From NCBI RefSeq assembly GCF_901709675.1, contig NC_051089.1:3636476-3700475 (forward strand): DNA of 64,000 nt. Direction: 5' to 3'. Shown piece by piece: positions 12,601 to 25,800 of the stretch. The translations under genes and the position numbers were made by a program. The DNA comes from Syngnathus acus (Eukaryota > Chordata > Actinopteri > Syngnathiformes > Syngnathidae). How positions within the stretch are numbered: the stretch's first letter is position 1; every line of letters begins with the position of its first letter. The notes under the pieces are model-generated. The model was given only the letters and a program-made list of their open reading frames with translations. It was not told the DNA's origin and ran no database searches.

Positions 12601-15600
12601 AGGCGGGAGAAATATTTGTGGCACTTAATTGTTTTTGGCGACTCTATTTCTGCTGAGCAAACAGTTGCATATATTGATTGTACAGCAATATATTGCAGAC
12701 AAGCGTGCAGTAGATTTTTCAGTTTGAGTGGTTTCTCTCGAGTCCTTCTGTTTGTTTCTGTTGTGGAAGGGTAGAGGTTGTCATGACGAACTGGCAAGAG
12801 TTGATGGCATTGAGTGACAGGTCTGTGTCGTGATTCAGGGAAAGTGCAGCCAAATGTATCTCGCTTAATCTGTTAGCTGGGCTCCAGCACACTTTGGTTT
12901 GCTTTTCTCCCTCATTTCTTTATTTTTTTTGATCACCGCCTTCCCTACTACTTTTGTTTTGGTAGAGCAGATGAAGCAGTGGCTTTTTTTTGACCTACTT
13001 GTTTTCTTTGCAGGTATGAGGTCTTTCTCCAGCCCGTCTGGGTCGCTCGCGTACAGGTCAGTGCACCTCCTTAGTGCTCACGCTATACAAATGTCATGTG
13101 TGCGTTCTCATGAGTTTTTTTCGCTTTGTAGCATATCGGAGGAGGAGCCCGGGCCGCTGCGGAGCGACACCGAGGCGGGCAAGGGTACCACCAAAGTTAG
13201 CCGCACCTTCAGCTACCTCAAGAACAAAATGTACAAGAAGAATAAGGTGAGACCGCTCACCTGAATTTTAAATTCTCCTCATCAGTCGCATGTATTGCAC
13301 AGTCGCCTTTTTTGGAACGTATAGTGAGATAGCGGTTAGCACGTCTGCGTCACTGATGGTTTTGAATTTGGGCTCTTGCTGCGGCTCCGAGCCGCCATGC
13401 GCAAACTGGCCGGCTGTCGTCAGGGCGTCAACAACAAAAGGCTGATTGCAGAAGTGCCGGCCTCACTTCCTTTTTGTCACTCGGCGCAATGGCGTCTCGC
13501 TGCCGCTTCTTGTAGCCACCGTCGCCACTCAGCGATGTCATGCAGAGGGCTGATGCGGAGCCATGGCTTCTCGCTGAGGAAGTGGAAGGGCTGGCACCAG
13601 GTAGGGCGACCGGCATGGGAAGGCTAAACGTCTGGCGTCAGATGGTCTTTGCAGCAACATATCAAACGGAGCTTTCCGGTTGTTAAAAGTGTCGCAAAAT
13701 GTCCTCCCTTTTCTTTTTTTTTTTTTTCTGCTTCTTGACAATCCCTGAAGTGGCAAAGATGTCGTCTTATTATCAGACTTTGTGAGACTCGCCGTTTTTC
13801 ATTGTTGGTCAAAAAGAGGTTGTGGCAGGAAGTGCAAGTTTCGACACAGTCAGACGTTCAGAAGAGTTGAAAATCGTGTAGACTGAGATAATGGCGTGTT
13901 CCTGGAAGGCGAGCGTCTTCTCGTTGTTCAAATGTTCCTATTCTGAGGTCATCATGACAGTTTTCTTTTTTTGTAACGCTCTGGTGGTGGCATTGCTAAA
14001 AATAAATAAATAAATAAGCCGAGCATGGAATTAATTCTTTTGATACTTTTTGAAGTCTCAATGTGAAGCCACACGAGAGTTTCTGTGCGACTATAACGAA
14101 TGTACTTTCCTAAAGATTGCTCTAAGTTTCCACATATAGATTTCCCGCTCTAAGTTTCTTCTTCTGAGATTTGTGCCCGGGAGCCGTTGCCTTGTTAACC
14201 TGAGTTTTGGAAACACCGCTGCGGTCGTTTCCTTTGGGTTTGGGTGGATGCTGAGTGACGTCAAGCCGTGAGAATAGGAGCTCTTGTTCTTCTCCACATC
14301 ACTTCATCGGAATTGCGACGACCCGACGGCAGCGGGGTGACGTCACCGCTCTTTTCTGTCTATACAACAGTGCCCGATGAGGGAAAGGTCGGGAAAAGCG
14401 AATTCCCAGACGGAACGTCTCTGTCAGCTGTCACGCTTCCCGGGAGGAACCAGAGTCATCTTACAACTGTGTCATTCTTGATCATTGACGACATTTAAAG
14501 GAGCCGTATTATGGGAGATGTACTTTTCTGTTGTTTGTATGCAAATGCATCAAGTGCGACTTTATTCGACCAAGTTAGTCTTGGGTTGACTAGCTATTTC
14601 TAAACATGCGAGCGGTGAGCAAGCACTTCTGTGGCGACAGTTTCCATCATAACCGCAGCCACAATTGGTTGCTCAAGTCAATATGATGAGAAGCTAGACT
14701 AAACCTGTCTGAGCTTCACGTTTGTTTTTTTATTTTTTATAAATGCTACCCAATTTGGGCATCAAGGTTGGATAATTGTTCCTTTATTGCTGCTGTAATG
14801 TTTGTCATGAAATCGCTCGGTATAGTTTAGCAGCTGGTGTAGTAAAAAGAAAGCGGAAGTGTGCATCAGGTGCTGCCTTCCTCCTGAATGCTGCAGTCTT
14901 GTCCTTTTTTTTTTTTTTTTTCTTTTGCAGACGGCACACAAGGTCAAGCCCGTGTTGCGTTTTGATTGTGAAACGCGCCCAAAGTGAGCTCAACTACAAG
15001 ATGTAATGAAGCAATTAGTTCTTTGCGTAAATAATGGGCCGCTTAATATTCCGGGACCCCCTGTCGGGGCCGGTAATAATGCCGCTCAGCTGGATTCCGA
15101 TGAGGAATTTCCAAGCATCCATGCGTGTCTTTTTTTTTTCTTTTTGGCCGACTTTCACGCTCCAAAGTCACTGTTTTTGTTTGTGTGCCGGTGTGCTCCA
15201 TCTGTGCAGGAAAAGGAGAAGGACAAAAAGGAGAAGGAGGCCGCCAAGGAGAAAGACAAGAAGGCAGTCAACGGGCATCACTTTGCCGCCGTGTGCCCCG
15301 GCCAGGTGCCGCCGTGCTCCCACTGCTCCCAGTGTAACAAGGCTCTCAGCAGCAAGGAAGTCTTCCAGTGCACGTGTAAGTGCCGTCACGTGTCTTTTCC
15401 CCCCCGCACAATGGAAGGAGATCAAGAAATTAGAAAAGTACATTGATCAAATCCATTGATGAAAAAGTGATTGTAGAAACAGCTGCAGGATCAGTCACCA
15501 GTCTGGTTAGTGCGACGAAAGAGAAAAAAAGCAAGAAAGAGGATGTCACTGCTTGCGCAAGATTCTGGCGCAACAGTGTGAAAAAGCAGAAAGCAGCTTT

Positions 15601-18600
15601 CTGCTCATATGTCCCGTCATTGTGCTTCTGAGGGTGTTTCCAGGCAGATGCCGGCCTGGAAGACGTTCAGGCATTTGTACAGTCGCCCTTTTGTGAGAGC
15701 TCGAGGCAATGTGCGGGGCCTGCCGCCGCGAAATGTCATAAAAAACCCTCGTAAAAGCGTTTTAAGAGGAGAAAATGAGTGTGGGTCTCCGAAGCAATAA
15801 TGTGCCTGTTACGTAATCTGCAAGGTGAAAACAAAAATAAAAATTACAAAGCATTCCATTAAAAAAAATTACAAATAAAACCAAAAACAAATTAAGCAAG
15901 AGGAATACATTAAAAATACAAAACAAATAATTTTAATTAAATATTGAAGTACAACAAAAGAATAAAATCATGACTATAGCTTGAAATACTACAAATAAAA
16001 TGTAAATACATGAAAATGAAATGACTTTTTAACGGTTTTGAAATTAACATCAACTGTAAAGAATAAAACTTGAATGGATGCAATTCAATTATGCAAAATA
16101 TATTTTTAAATAAATGTAAAAACCTAAAGATTACATATGAAATAAAGAAAAAATACTACTAAAATACCCACAAAATATAAATGTGCACTTTTAAGCAAAA
16201 CACAAAGTAAAAATAGGAGAAACGTAATTCTTTCACTCTGACTCAAACTAAGTGCTATCATTGACATCATTGTGAAAGTAGGAAGTGCGCACTTTCACAT
16301 AGACGATGATGTTTTCAAAATACAAAGGCGGGGGGTTATTTCCATTTTACCAAGCACAAAGTTAAAGGTCGGAGGTCATGGTTTCTTAAACGGATGCTTT
16401 TGATAGACAACCACTGTGACTGTGTCTTTGTGATGAATTTTTAGAACCTACGTGTGTGAAATGGCAGGGCAGAACTTTTGTCGTTGTTGCTTATCCTTAG
16501 TGCATTCAGTCCCCTCGAAGTGCACCTTTTTGTTTTTCAGCACTTTTCAGTAGTAGCGTTAGGGAAAGATGATGTATGAGTCTCCATTGGAAACAAGAGT
16601 ATATTTGTCCTCCAAAACTCTAGCCGAAATCACACTTTGGCATTCTCCCTACGACTGAGAAACTTTCCCATGCATAGCAATGGCTAATGTGTTTGTCAGC
16701 CATCTTAGATTCCACCCCCCCCCCCCCCCCCCATGTATTACCCCCGTGTTGCATCACACACCGCAATCTGCTTTTCATTAGCCGGCCAGTTTTCCAGCCA
16801 CCACACCTCTTTTTTTTTTTTTTTTTTTTTTCCTTTTTTTTCACCCGTTGATCTCCTGCTTTTCTTTCCAGACTGCAACGCCTGCGTGCACAAGGGCTGC
16901 AGGGACGCCCTGGCCGTTTGTGCCAAGGTGAAGATGAAGGTAAAAAAGCTCCACCGATGCGTTGGCATGTCGTCCCGTGGGCCAATACTTACTCTTTCTC
17001 TCTCTCTCTGTCTCTATTGCTCTCTCTCGCTCTGGTCCTTTTAATGCTGGCCAGTTGCCCAGGCAGCAGTTTAACACAGTGCCAGATTCCAGCTCCTTCC
17101 CTGGTGTCACCATGAGGAACAAATGTGAGTTGCGGACATCAGACGCAGCTGTAAACTTGCAGTCATGTACAGCAACGTTAGCTACACACACAATGTCAAA
17201 TGTCAATTCAGCAGAAGCGCTCGAAAACCATCCAATATGGCGCAGCGCAAGCAGTAGCATTTGTTTTTACATGTAAAACCGTTTTTCATAAAGTTTTTAT
17301 GATTTTGTTGTTTTTATTACATGAATGATTTCAATTTTTTCTTTTGAATTATTTTTCTTTTAATATTTTTCTTTTAACTTAAATTTAAAAAAAAATATTT
17401 CAAAGTAATATTTGCATTTATTTCAAAATACGAACTGAACAGTCTGCTCTTTTCCTGTCCAGCGTGCGGGACGAGGGAACGCCCCTGGTCAGCCGTCTTG
17501 TCCCCAGAGGACCACACATCTATGACGTTGCCGCAGTCGCGCCGCCACACCAGCCTCATGCCTTTCCACGGCAACAACTTGTCCAAAAGTCTGTCCATTA
17601 GCAACATTGCTGGGTGAGCTGGGCAGGACGATTTCCGCCATGACGGCATCTTGCCATAATATTTCTACATTGACTTGAGCGCGTGTGTGTGTGTAGTCCA
17701 GTGTTTGACGAGATTCCCATCAAGGGCCTGCGCTATCTTTCCCAGTCCACCGACTCGCTCAACAGGACCAATCAGGTCACAGAGTCCATGGAATCACTCA
17801 CCGACGAAGGTCATTACACACCATCGCAACCATGTAAATAAATGGAGACCGATTACGATGCCTTTATGAGTGACGCATTTCTTTAAAAAAAAAAAAAAAA
17901 CCAGACGTTAAACTGGAAGTTTGCCCGGTGCTCGTTGCAGGGACGGAGATGATTGACAGCCAGCTGATGGGCGAGTTTGAAGGCGAGGCCAAGGAGATGG
18001 AGGCCGACTCGTGGAGTTTAGGAGTGGAGCAGCAGTACCTGCAGCAGCTGGACCGCAATCTGGTCAAGAGGCAGGATGTCATCTACGGTACATACATGCC
18101 ACCACCTCACTCAAACCTTATGGATGATGAAGCCATCACGTCCAAATATTTTCATCAGTTCTTGACTCATTTTTTGATATTTAATGGGCAGAGCTGATGC
18201 AAACGGAGATGCACCACATCCGCACGCTGCGCATCATGTCGGAGGTGTACAGCAAGGGTCTGCAAAAGGAAGTGCAACTGGAGCCGCAGATCCTGGAGCG
18301 GCTCTTCCCCGCCCTGGACGAGCTGCTGGAGCTCCACACGCAGCTTCTCCTGCGGCTGCTTGAAAGGAAGCGCGAGAGCCAGGCAGAGGTCGGGCGCTCG
18401 GAGCGAGGTGTCGTCGTCCACCGGATAGGGGACATCCTTCTCAGCCAGGTGAGGGACACCTTCAAATGGGCAATCATCACGTTCACTTGCCAACCAAAGC
18501 ACACGTTATAATGTTACGACGAATTAGGAAAATAAAATATTGCTTCCACATCACTAACTTTGCAACTCATTATTTGCCAAGTTCTCGGGATGCAACAGCG

Positions 18601-21600
18601 AAAGCATGAAGAGGATCTACGGGAGGTTCTGCAGCCGCCACAATGAAGCCGTCAGCCTGTACAAGGACCTTCTGACCAAAGACAAACGCTTCAAGGCCTT
18701 CATCAAAGTACGCCCATCTTATCTTCTTCTTCCCCAGACGGAGTTTGTCAAACGACAGACTTCACCCAAAGGTGCTGCTTCCGACCAATTACGACACAAA
18801 TTGATGGATGTTCTCTTTGATTCATTTAGAAAAAGATGAGCAGCAGCATTGTTCGGCGTCTCAGCATCCCAGAATGCATCCTGCTAGTGACCCAGAGGAT
18901 AACCAAGTACCCGGTGCTGATTCAGAGGATCCTGCAGCACACGAATGGTTAGACGAATGCCGTGATCGGCGACCCTTGAGCTCTTCATTCATACAAATTA
19001 TGTTCATCTTTCTATAACGGGGGTGGAAATCCACAATATGGACAAAGCAAAAAAAAAAATCTTCATTGTAGATTTCCCCTCCCACATGCCTTGAACACAA
19101 TTACACTCGAAAGCAAAATCTGACTTGGCAGCTCACTGACTTCCTCCTGGGTGCAGAGGGCGACGAGGACTACGAAGGGCTGTCAGAGGCGCTGCGCCTG
19201 GTAAAAGAACTGATCGCCGGGGTGGACGGCCGCGTGAACGAGCACGACAAGCGGCGGCGCCTGAAGGATTTTCACAGCCGCACCGACAGCAAGTCCATCA
19301 TGATGATGAAGAGTGGGCAGATCTTCGCCCGCGAGGACCTGCTGCGGCGGCGTCTCGTCCACGACGGCGCGCTCCAGCTCAAGAGCAGCCAGGGACGCCT
19401 CAAAGGTGACGATACTTCCCTAATCATCCGGGGGGGGGGGGAAATGTAGAAAACGTGTTCATAAGTTCTCTCTGTCTTCTCAGACGTCCACGCGCTGCTC
19501 CTGTCAGACGTCTTGGTCTTTCTTCAAGAGAAGGACCAGAAATATGTCTTCGCCATGCTGGTGAGTCAGAAAAGGAAAATCTCTATCGCAAAACAAAATA
19601 CACCAAATTCAAGTATTAACATTTCAAATGACGTAAAATATTAATGTGGATACAGTGTTTTTTTTTTTAATCATTTTAATCTTAAAGATAAAAAGAAATA
19701 GTAGGCCATCTGGCAAGTATCACAGACAAAACTTTGTATGCAAGAATGTGTGGGGAAAAAAAAGAAAAGTAACTTGTCATACAATTAAATAATGTTATGC
19801 CATGTATCACATAGCCACAAGCTTTTTTTTCCCACCTTGCACCCAGAGTGAGCGAGAGAAGGGGGATGTGGTGACCTGCGGCAAAAAAAGCCACACTCAT
19901 CATCGTGAAATTGCCCGGCCATTTCTGAGCGCCTGCCTTTAAAAAGACAAATAACATGTTTGTGGATCGGAGGGCAGCCTTGGGCAAAAACACGAGAGGT
20001 GGTGGAGCGCAGACTTCCGCCAAGTCCAAACCATCCTAAAATTCAGCTCCACTCATGGCAGTAATGCATGTTAAGTGAGTTTTCTGCAGCGCCATCTGCT
20101 GGATCTGGTGGGCCACTGACCCACTTGGCCCCGAGCCGAGCGGTCTGTAACCAGAAAAAATAAAAAACAGCTCAATTTGTTTTTAATTTTCCCTCGGCGC
20201 AGTTTTGTGTTTTTGTAATGGAATTGTGCAAACCAACCAGCGTGAAAAACAAACAGCGACATGCTTCCTCGTGGCCCATTACCAACAGCAAATATCTTTG
20301 GCCCTCCACCTACGTCGATGTGGCCATATTGATTAGAAGAGTTTTTACAATACTTAAATTTTATTTCCCTTGCGGATGAGGACTTTTACTATTTTGTATT
20401 GTTCTCCATCCTTGTTTTTATTCCCTTATTCCATCCAACGCTACTCTGCTTGTATTCCCCTGCTCACTTTTGATGCTTCCTGTCATTTTTCCTTCATCAC
20501 CACATTTCCTGCTCACTGCCTCATCATCATCGCCGCCATCCCTTTCTCATGTCATGTGTTTTCCTCCTCCTCCTCGGACCTCCCACCCACCCCTGTAGGA
20601 CCAGCGCTCGACCGTCATCTCGCTGCAGAAGCTGATTGTGCGCGAGGTGGCCAACGAGGAGCGCGGCCTTTTCCTCATCACGGCAGGCATCGAGAAGCCG
20701 GAGATGATGGAGGTGCTGGCCAGTTCAAAAGAGGAGCGCAACGCCTGGATGCAGTTGATACAGGACGCCATGCAGTCCATGTGAGTACCCCCCCACTAAA
20801 CAATTCGATGGACACTACAAAAATCTTATCAGTTGTGATGTCGAAAAAAAAAAATCTAATTTAAGTACGACAATGTACAGTAATGCCATGCATATTATTC
20901 ACAGGTCGCTAATAAATACCAAATTTGTCTATTTGTATTTTCAATCTCTACAATCCATTTGCAGCAATGTGCTTAAAAGGTTAACTATATTTTTTTGCAT
21001 TATTTCTGAAAAGGCCCAAATAGGCCACAAGAGGATTTAAAAAGTAAGTCTGAGAAGAGTCTCACATTTTCTGGGATTAACCGCAGAAGAATTGCTCCTC
21101 CAATTTCCCAAATTGCTCCTCCAATTGAAGCAATTGGTTAGCAAAACTGCTCCTCAAAGAAAAAAAAAAAGCTGTTTTGCTGCTTTGGATTTAATAAGCT
21201 TTAACTGCCAGCTGTATGAATAATCTCAGGCTGGACTTGTGTTTTTGTTCATAAAAAGTTCTGTGAAAGTTAAAATAAAAGTGAATGCGTTGTCATCGTG
21301 CGGCACAGGGAGAGGGACGAGGACGAGGGCATTCCCAGCGAGACGGAAGAGGACAAGCGACAACTGGAGATCAAAGCCAAAGAAATGAGAGGCGAGTTAG
21401 CAAATTAATCCAAAATGTCCTCTGCTCTTCTGGCAATATTAAATTGTCCTAAATCCCTCCTTTAGATTTAATGAAGCAGAAGGATTCTGAGATCATGTCC
21501 CTGCTGGAGGAGAAGGTGCGGCTCTTCCGGGGCATGTGTGAGGGCTCCAGCCCAGTGGAGGAGGCCTGCCGGCCCAACGAGCCCTTCTTCAGGTCGCCCG

Positions 21601-22821
21601 GCGGGCCGGAGCCGCCCAGGGGGGCCTGCATCATGAAGGACGCACTGCAGGAAGGTAAGCGGCGGAGGCTTAAATACCGCCGATGAGTCTTGTGCTTGGT
21701 AAGGATGCCCGAAATGTTTGTTATTGCTTCCAGGCCCTGCTGCTTCTCTTCTAAATGCAAATTATTCTCACACTCCATTGTCCTTAAGGACACAGCTGCA
21801 GTCAAGACTGGTTCTGTTTCTCCGACAACACAATTCGGCAACTTGGGCGCTAAAGTGACTTTTAATGTCTTTTACCCCGCGCAACTTCCTGCGTGCTATG
21901 CTAGCACATGGAGAATGCCGCGATAAGGATTCGGAGCACGGCTCCATAGAAATAAATGGCACGACGAGAAATTCATGATGACTTCCATGATGTCATGAGG
22001 TCCTTTTCACTTCTCACCCTGCACCTCACAAGTCAACGGAACATCTAAAAATAGTCCAGAGGTTCCGAAACAATTGTACACGACGTACTGATGTGATTCC
22101 GTGCCTGATGCACTGTGACATAAATAATGGCATGGCCCCTCTTACCGCGTTTTTATGATAAATGCCACTTTTATAGATAGAAGAGAGAAGCTGAAGATGA
22201 AAAAAAATAGGGAAAAAATGTCATGCTCAGTCATAAACCGGCGCCGCATAGGCAGCATGATAATATCAGGCTCCTCTTTGCTCCATCTGACCTCCCCCTC
22301 CCTCCCTCCCTCCCTCCCTCCCTCCCTCCCTTCCTCCCTCCCTCCCTCCCTCCCTCCCTCCCTCCCTCCCTCCCCCCTTCCTCTGTCTGATTTTCCATAT
22401 CACGGCCGAGTACTAAAAACAAGAGAGCCTCATCCTCCTTCACGGTTGTCTTTGTTTGTTAGCATGTAGCCGTAGCAATTAGCGGTAATGAACACTGCGA
22501 GTCGACGTACAAAACCATCAATTCAAGGCCTGTTGAAGATGTCTCAATTTGTACTGCGGTTCTTTTGCTTTTTGCACGCGTTCCGCCTCATTTCATCCGA
22601 GCACGCCAACGTTATTTCCACTTGATTAAAGAAAATACACGTTTGCCCCCCCCCCCTTCTCCTGTTAAACAACAATTTAGCCGTCCTGAAATTATTCACG
22701 GCGCTTCACTTTCTTCACATTGCTTACAACAAAATTGGATGTTTTCCCTCCAAGTGGCTCGACACGACAGCCCATAAGGCCGCGTATGGCCAACATGGCA
22801 GCAGCAGTAATGTGATCACTG

Positions 22822-22862
<41 letters not shown>

Positions 22863-25800
22863 GAGGTGAAGTCTCGTCAACATATTTGAATGTGAAGTAC
22901 GTGGAACAGGTTGTTGCTTGGCAACCGCGAGTGTAACTCCGTTAGGCGGATGATTAGTTTACTGACCGCGCATTGATTTTTGTCTGCGTGTGTGTGTGTG
23001 TGCGTGCAACAGTGGAGATGCTGCAGAGCCTGGTGAACAGCAGCCTGGGCGGAGCGATGGCCGGCGTCCAAGACGGCGGAGCGCCCGGCTCGGGGTGCCT
23101 GCCCCGACGGGCCGAGACCTTCGGCGGCTTTGACAGTCACCAGATGCACCTCAGTAAGAGTAAGTGTGCTAGGTACAGACACGCAACCAAGTGGGAACCA
23201 ACAAAGTGACTCCTGCTCCGTTTTTTATTGCGCAATTAATTCAAGGTCCCACCTTTTTCAAGATAATTTGAGTTGGAAATGCCCTGGAAGCAATTTCCTG
23301 AGCTATTAAAATCAAAGGGAAAAAAAAAAAAAACACCTGCAAGAGTAGACAGCTGGATTTCTCAGTAATATTCAATACGAGAAGAGTCTCTATTGGATTG
23401 CTTTTTGACTTGAATTGAATATGGAAAAGGAGCTTTGCTTTGATTGGTGCTAAGCTGTCTGCTGGCGGCCAAGTCTTCATCGAAAGCCATTCATTCATTC
23501 CTCAAGTCTTGCGAGGTTGCAGGTGATGCCGTTTTAGCTTTTGCGCGCCGTCGTCATTTTACCTGAGTCGAGTGGGCTTGAGCTAACCGCGAAGAGAGAA
23601 AGTACTCACGGAAGATGTGGCACTCTTGCTCCCATTTCAAACGGCGTAAACATCCAATTCAAACAAGGTCGCTGACTCATTTGGACCGACGCTATGCATA
23701 AAAATGTGGGAGGGGAGGAAAAAATATTTGGCAGTCATTGAAGGACTTCCACATTATGCGCTAAAATATGTTCAAGGAATGTTAGCCTCTCATGTCGTTT
23801 AATGAGATGGATCCTAATCTGTCTGTCTGTCTGGTGTCCTGTAGACGGAGACAAAGACGAGAGCGAGGACGCCGTCAGGGACCTGCGGAGGACTGAATCC
23901 GACAGTGTCCTGAAGAAGGTATGCAAAGCTGCAGATTTTTTGAGGCGTTTTATTGTCCAGGAGGAGCGATTATGGCAACTATATGGTACGGTATATAATT
24001 TGAGCACAGAGTGGAATTTATTCTTGGATCCCTTAGATGACTTTTTTAATTGTTCCCTTTTTTTGTGTCAAAAGACAACGCTCGTCAACTGTGTATTATT
24101 TTATTTAGTTCTTTCGCCCGCAGTGTCATGAATAACGGGCACAGATTACGTAATAATATTAATAGCCACATAACTTGGTGGTTTCTTGTCAATTTGACAG
24201 TTTTTCGCTCCCTCTGTTACGTAAGTGTTACATAATGGTCTCCTTTTTTGTACAACAGGGCAGGCACACGCAGACACTCAAAAAGCACCCACACTCGCAC
24301 GCACGCTGACACTGATTTTTGTCTTTGCGTGTGTGTCGGCAGGGAGGAAACGCCAACCTGCTGCAGCTGCTCAAGAGGAACAGCGAGGTAAAGAAGCCAC
24401 TTCCCGTCGCTAACCCGATTAGCTAGACCGCTGTTGACATGGGAACCCGCCAAGTTGGCGTTTTCCACCTCTGTGTAGCTTCGTCTCATAGGACACTTTG
24501 ACACACTGTCCGTTTTGTAAACGGTAGATCACCTATAAATCAATATGTATTGATTATGTCAATATTCACCAACAGCAGGTGCTCCACAGCGTCTCCAACC
24601 TGCACTTCCTGCTCAGCACGCTGCAGGTAGGACACCATATTTATCATTTTTGTGCCTTTTACAGAAATATTGAGTTGTCAGAAATAAGCCAATGTCTTTA
24701 GGTCTGATGATTATTTTTCTTTTTTTTTCTCAGGCAGTTGTGGTGCAGCAGGACAGCTTCATCGAGGACCAACGTCAGGCACTGAGCGAGCGTTCGCCGT
24801 CGGCGTGCTCGTCGTCACGGCCCTCCTCGCGGCCCAGCTCGTTGATCGAACAGGAGAAGCAGCGGAGCCTGGAAAAGCAGCGGCAGGAGCTGGCGACACT
24901 GCAGAGGCAGCAGTCGGCGCACGCCGAGGAGCGGCGCCGGCGTGAGAAAGAGTGGGAACTCAGGGAGCGCCTTCTTGGCGACAAGGAGGCCATGCTCAAA
25001 GTACAGGTATGTTAGGTCCAAGATGAACAACAGGAAAACTTGACTCGGCAAGATTTATCAAAACAAGTAAACATTCTTAGCCTCACTGACGTATCAGTAT
25101 AATGCATGGATGTATCATAAATGAAGCGGCCGTCATTGCAGGAGGAGGGTCTGTCCAAGCAGCAGCGGGCGCTGGAGGACGACAGGCGGGAGCTGGCGAC
25201 TCGGAAGGAGGACTACCAGAGGGACCTGGAGAGGCTGCGAGACGCCCAGAGGAAGCTGGACAAGGACAGGGAGGCCCTGCAGAGGCAGCTCGACAAGATG
25301 AACGAGCTGCGACGCGCTGAGGTAAACAACGGCTCAAAAAGTCACTTTGAACGGGCCCAAGAAGAAACGTGGGAAACGTGCCACTTGTTATTATTCACGC
25401 TCGCCGCCACTCGGGCTGAACCATTGCATTTGCAACATCATGCGACATGACGGTTGATTTGCAGCGGACGCCCTCCACCGCTTCGGAAGAGTCCCAGTTG
25501 GCGGGAAGCTGCCAATCTCTAGATCAGGACCCCGCGGATGTGTTCTCCTCGTCTTCATCGTCTCAACGCTGCAAGGCCAAGACGCGCGGCCTCAACCCTT
25601 TCACATCCTCATCATCTGGGGCGAGCGTCCCCAAGGCCGGCGAGGCCAACACGCAGCTCTCCAAGAGCCTGCTGCAGCTGGCCAAGAATCGTGGCAAGGA
25701 AGGCAAAGACAAGCGCAAGAAGAAGGTCAAGGGACAGGCCGCAGGTACAACTCAATCCGAGTTAGTGGGTGTCTTTGGTATTAATAGTCGTAAGGTATTC

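Larger units (their letters stand above)
21655..23012 (+). other. akap13: akap13 intron with CCCT and CA arrays
   Basis: GT-AG intron of 1.4 kb. It contains the (CCCT)n array at 22293-22377 and the (CA)n array at 22824-22861. A GT-rich stretch forms the 3' end before CAACAG. Confidence 0.8.

Noticed and set aside
17063-17066. Acceptor at CCCAG just before akap13 exon 11
   Set aside because: Using it would place a stop codon four codons into the exon in the required phase.
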